64,000 nt of DNA, from the NCBI GenBank assembly GCA_949130495.1, contig OX422214.1:249740187-249804186 (forward strand), read 5' to 3'. Position numbers and translations under genes: made by a program. Positions within the stretch are counted from its first letter, which is position 1. Each line of letters opens with the position of its first letter. Shown here piece after piece: positions 61,196-64,000 of this stretch. The notes beneath the pieces are model-generated. The model was not told the origin of the DNA, did no database searches, and saw nothing but the letters and a program-made list of their open reading frames with translations. Source of the DNA: Sambucus nigra (Eukaryota; Streptophyta; Magnoliopsida; Dipsacales; Adoxaceae).

Positions 61196-62876
61196 ATGTC
61201 TCCTTCAGGTATTAAGGCGAGGATGATGATGTTGATTATGATGATGTCATCTGGGCTCGGAGGTAGAGGAGGCGATGAGGGCTCCCCATCCCCTAGGCTC
61301 CGCAAATATGACAAATTAGGGATGGCCATCGAGAACAAAATGGGGCTATTAGCGAGATCCCTCGAGTTGGTAAAGACGATCATTGGCTCGGGGTACACTA
61401 GTTGGAGGGAGGTGCCAAATGAGCTCAAGTTAGCTATTTGAGTGGCACTATAGGTAATGTATTTATATTTATATGAATATGAATATTTCAATTTCGATTT
61501 CGATTTCGATTTTAATTTCATTTTATATTTATATTTATATTTATTCGCAACTAACATTATATTTGTTGGATAGGAACAATTCAACCTGGATCCAAACCTA
61601 CGTGATTTTGTCTTGGAGCAGCTGAGGGAGCAACACAAGACATGAAAGAAAAATATGTGTACCCAATACTTTGGGAAGACCCGAGAGTCGAATGCGTGAA
61701 CCCGTCCCGACGAAGGAGCCGATCTCATTGGCATAATGGCAAAAGTTTATTGACAATGAGAATGGGGAGAGACAATTGGCATCTTGACAATCGGGGAGGG
61801 AAAATCAGGCAAAAAAGACGGACGTGCACTACTCCGTCCGGACGTCTTACGTCGAGGTGAAGCATAGGATGATGGTAAGATTTAATTTTTCTATAACTAC
61901 AGAAATATATTATTTTGCATTATTTTACTTTGCGGGACCGATACTAATTTTGCTTTATTTTATTTCAGGGGACAGGGAGTGGCCCTAGGTGTAGGCCACA
62001 TAGGCTCGATACTTATGTGGATATTCGAACGAAGAAGGGGAAGGATAAGGAGGTGTCCCTGAGCGTCGCTGCCACGATTGTAAGTAATCCGACAGTTTAC
62101 TTTTTGTTAATTACGTTATTATTTTTTATTTACTTATTTTACTAATCATGTGCTTTTTGTCATTTCAGACAAAGCATAAGGAAGTGCGTGAGCCAAAGTC
62201 TGATGACGATAAGGCATCTTTCTCCACAGATGCACTCATCCAAGTGCTTGGCGCTGATCGCAAGGGGAGGACAAGGGGGTGATCTGGCGGGTGGCCAAAT
62301 CTATGACCATCGGATTGGAGATGAGCGACACCGGGTTGGCTCTAACGGTGGACTCGCATGACGCGAAGCTGTCCCATTTGGAGGCGACGGTCCAAGATAT
62401 GTTCTCATTCATGGAGCATTTATTGTGAAAAAATCGTAAGGGGAAAGGGAAGGAGAAGGTGGTGGAGGAGGAGGAGGTGCAGGAGGACGAGGTGCTGGAT
62501 GACGAGGATGTGGACCGCGCTGCTTCATCGCTGACACTTGCGGACTTTGATGATCCACTCCCCTATTTGGCTCCCTTCGACCGACCGATGTCGACACTTG
62601 ATTAGCCGAGCGTGTTTTTACTGGATATATTTGATGGAAAGCGGATAGGGTGGGGGTTGAGGGACCCGAATACCATCCAGGGTGTGCCAGTTCATGGACG
62701 CTCGCTTTAAGACATCGAATCCAAGGTGCTCGTCACGCATGTGATACTAGGGAAGGAGAACTCACCCTTGTGGTAGCGTGAACAATATAAAATGATGTAT
62801 ATTGCTGGGTGTATCAATTCGTATATCTGGTGGCCTACTCACCTCTTCAGAGCTAACCTTACCCCAGACATGTAGT
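61196..62876 (+). pseudogene. CACTA TNPA/TNP1-like gene
   Basis: The first exon-like part begins near MSPSGIKARM with GSGYTSWREVPNELKLAI. After an AT-rich intron-like stretch (61450-61570) comes EQFNLDPNLRDFVLEQLREQH. Later exons have TGSGPRC...HRLDTYVDIRTKKGKDKEVS (61975-62080) and TKHKEVREPKSDDDKASFSTDALIQVLGADRKGR (62170-62275), then an acidic stretch. The end includes VPVHGRSL and SYIWWPTHLFRANL (62690-62870). These match the order of the plant Ptta/En/Spm protein (Transposase_24-like, then TNP1-like). GT and AG signals flank 61860-61970 and 62080-62170. Several stops (61440, 61645, 62280, 62425) break it. Confidence 0.75.
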
Positions 62877-63094
62877 TACTTATTTGAATTAAATTATTTT
62901 AAGTTGTTACATTTGAATTATATTTGGATTATATCGTGATGCATATTATTTTGAATGTATATTTTCATTATCTCTATTTTATTTGGATACATGATGTTTG
63001 AACAGGTACAATGTTGCTATAATAGGTACAAATATACTGCTGGGAAGTGGCAGTGGCCATACTGCCCAGCATATTTTTTTTCATTTGTGCCCAG

Positions 63095-63409
63095 AATTAT
63101 CACAGTCATTGACCGTGATAAATCCGTGACAAATAATGCTTGTCACGGACTTGTCACGATCAATGACCATGATAATTTTTTATTAAAAGTCACGGGTTTG
63201 TCATGATTTATAACCGTGACAAAACTTATCACGGTCATAGATCGTGACATGACTGTGACAATTCTAATGAACTTTTCACGGTCAATGATCGTGACACGTC
63301 CGTGACAATAATAGTTATCACCCCCATAATTGTCACGATCATTGACCTTGTCAAGTCCAACTTGTTAAGCTCAATGACCATGATAATTCGGCAAATTTGG
63401 TGTAATGAG
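63095..63409. repeat. CACTA right subterminal array and terminus
   Basis: At least six TCACGGTCAATGACCGTGA-like hairpins and CCGTGACAA half-sites lie here, diverged from the left array. The terminus is GGTGTAATG; the second base of the inverted CACTA is changed (CATTACACC). Confidence 0.9.
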
Positions 63410-63412
63410 CGC

Positions 63413-63720
63413 CAACAGTTATGTACATTATGAACGTCATGTACTGATGTAAATGCCTAATTTATAAAGGCATTCCATCCTTTTACATTCCATCTTTTTA
63501 ACTCCCAGAGACTATAAGTACATTGTAATCCCTTCATCAAGGGAAGATTCAAGCCATTCAAAATACAAAAGGCAACACAGAATACAAGGCAATAAGAAAC
63601 ACAGTGGACGTAGTCTTTCCCTTATGGTCGAAGCACTTTAAAAACCTTTTGTTTCTATTTTATTTACATATATTATCTATGATTAAACAGTCAGACCTAT
63701 TCTAGTTGTTTACATCAATG
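63413..63720 (+). mobile_element. Tat3 5' LTR, right part, and primer site
   Basis: This continues the LTR cut by the CACTA. A TATAAGTA box at 63513-63520 matches the TATAAATA position in Tat2. The end is TTTACATCAATG at about 63720 (Tat2 ends ACATCAACA). GATTGGTGTCGTCTGTGGGA (63721-63740) is the primer site. The whole LTR would be about 464 bp. Confidence 0.85.
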
Positions 63721-63775
63721 GATTGGTGTCGTCTGTGGGAACATATTTCTAATGTTTTCACTCCCATTCACTTAT

Positions 63776-64000
63776 GATAACTCAGAGAAGACTGACATTC
63801 CTGAGTCCAGTACTAGAAACGATGGCAATCCACCTATTTCATCTGCTCCTCCAATAAATACTGATCTGAGCGGAATCTTAGCTAGTCTCGCTAGAGTAAA
63901 AGATGCCATGCAAGATACGATCATGCAATTAGCCCAAACACTGCAGGTCAGATCTTCTGCCTTATCTATTCACAAAACTATGCCACCACCACCACCACCA
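63776..64000 (+). pseudogene. gag: Tat3 gag, start only
   Basis: Open from about 63776 to the window end (IPESSTRNDGNPP, SGILASLARVKDAMQDTIMQ, SIHKTMPPPPPP), parallel to the Tat2 gag opening. The ATG at 63774 is out of frame with it, and comparison with Tat2 suggests a 4-base loss at the start codon, so translation is doubtful. The rest lies outside the window. Confidence 0.7.

Larger units (their letters stand above)
37494..63409 (+). mobile_element. En/Spm (CACTA) DNA transposon, 25.9 kb with two nested elements
   Basis: The ends are CACTACACCAAAATGATC at left and, read inward from the right, CATTACACCAAATTTGCC. The 3-bp target duplication AGC is present on both sides (37491-37493, 63410-63412), as expected for CACTA elements. 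Subterminal arrays of palindromic repeats occur at both ends. It encodes a TNPD-like transposase and a TNPA/TNP1-like protein on the plus strand. Without Tat2 (38161-50166) and the Athila-like insertion (51539-57874) it would be about 7.6 kb. Its genes are frameshifted. Confidence 0.93.

Noticed and set aside
61150..61734. 194-codon minus-strand frame
   Set aside because: Lies over the TNPA-like exons and an AT-rich intron; contains a Lys/Tyr simple repeat from ATTT units.

Overview
The window is plant nuclear DNA from an intergenic, transposon-filled region. It contains Ty3/gypsy elements of the Tat type (two RNase H domains plus an antisense gene) and the Athila type (tRNA-Asp primer site), an En/Spm (CACTA) DNA transposon and an L1-like LINE. 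The Tat and Athila lineages are known to me only from plants. I cannot name the species. I see no host gene, tRNA, rRNA or CRISPR array; every coding trace belongs to a mobile element and nearly all are broken.

Layout, left half: the end of a large LTR (1-268, terminus TGTAATACCCCG read on the minus strand) is followed by about 5 kb of old non-coding repeat debris (269-5389). A Tat-type element (here Tat1, plus strand, 5390-28468) has about 8 percent LTR divergence by hand count. It is split right after its RT active-site motif by a young Athila-type element (minus strand, 8851-21299, target duplication ATATG, LTRs under 1 percent diverged apart from two indels). The Athila element has gag, pol and an extra ORF, each interrupted by isolated in-frame stops; one stop lies exactly at the expected catalytic Glu of integrase. 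Right of Tat1 lie an old Athila-like remnant (28469-30190), a 3.2-kb LTR (30190-33423), an L1-like LINE fragment (33424-35380, minus) and a second copy of the same large LTR (35381-37337).

Layout, right half: that second LTR was hit by another Tat element (Tat3, from 37338, running off the right end). The Tat3 5' LTR was hit by a 25.9-kb CACTA transposon (37494-63409, target duplication AGC, subterminal palindrome arrays). The CACTA was then invaded by Tat2 (38161-50166, duplication GTCCC, two 554-bp LTRs) and by a non-autonomous Athila-like element (51539-57874, duplication ACAAG) that has one unknown ORF and no pol. The nest is four levels deep. The CACTA genes (TNPD-like transposase, then a TNPA/TNP1-like gene) are readable but frameshifted.

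The most unusual signal is an antisense gene at the 3' end of both Tat1 and Tat2. Its remnants align along their length and share three small introns, with equal phase at the two introns where phase can be read, so it looks like a real spliced gene carried antisense in the retrotransposon. Other signals worth follow-up are a palindrome cassette (CGAACCGGTTCG) present in both LTRs and inside the Athila element, duplicated polypurine-tract-like sites, and a non-coding block conserved among three diverged Athila-type elements.
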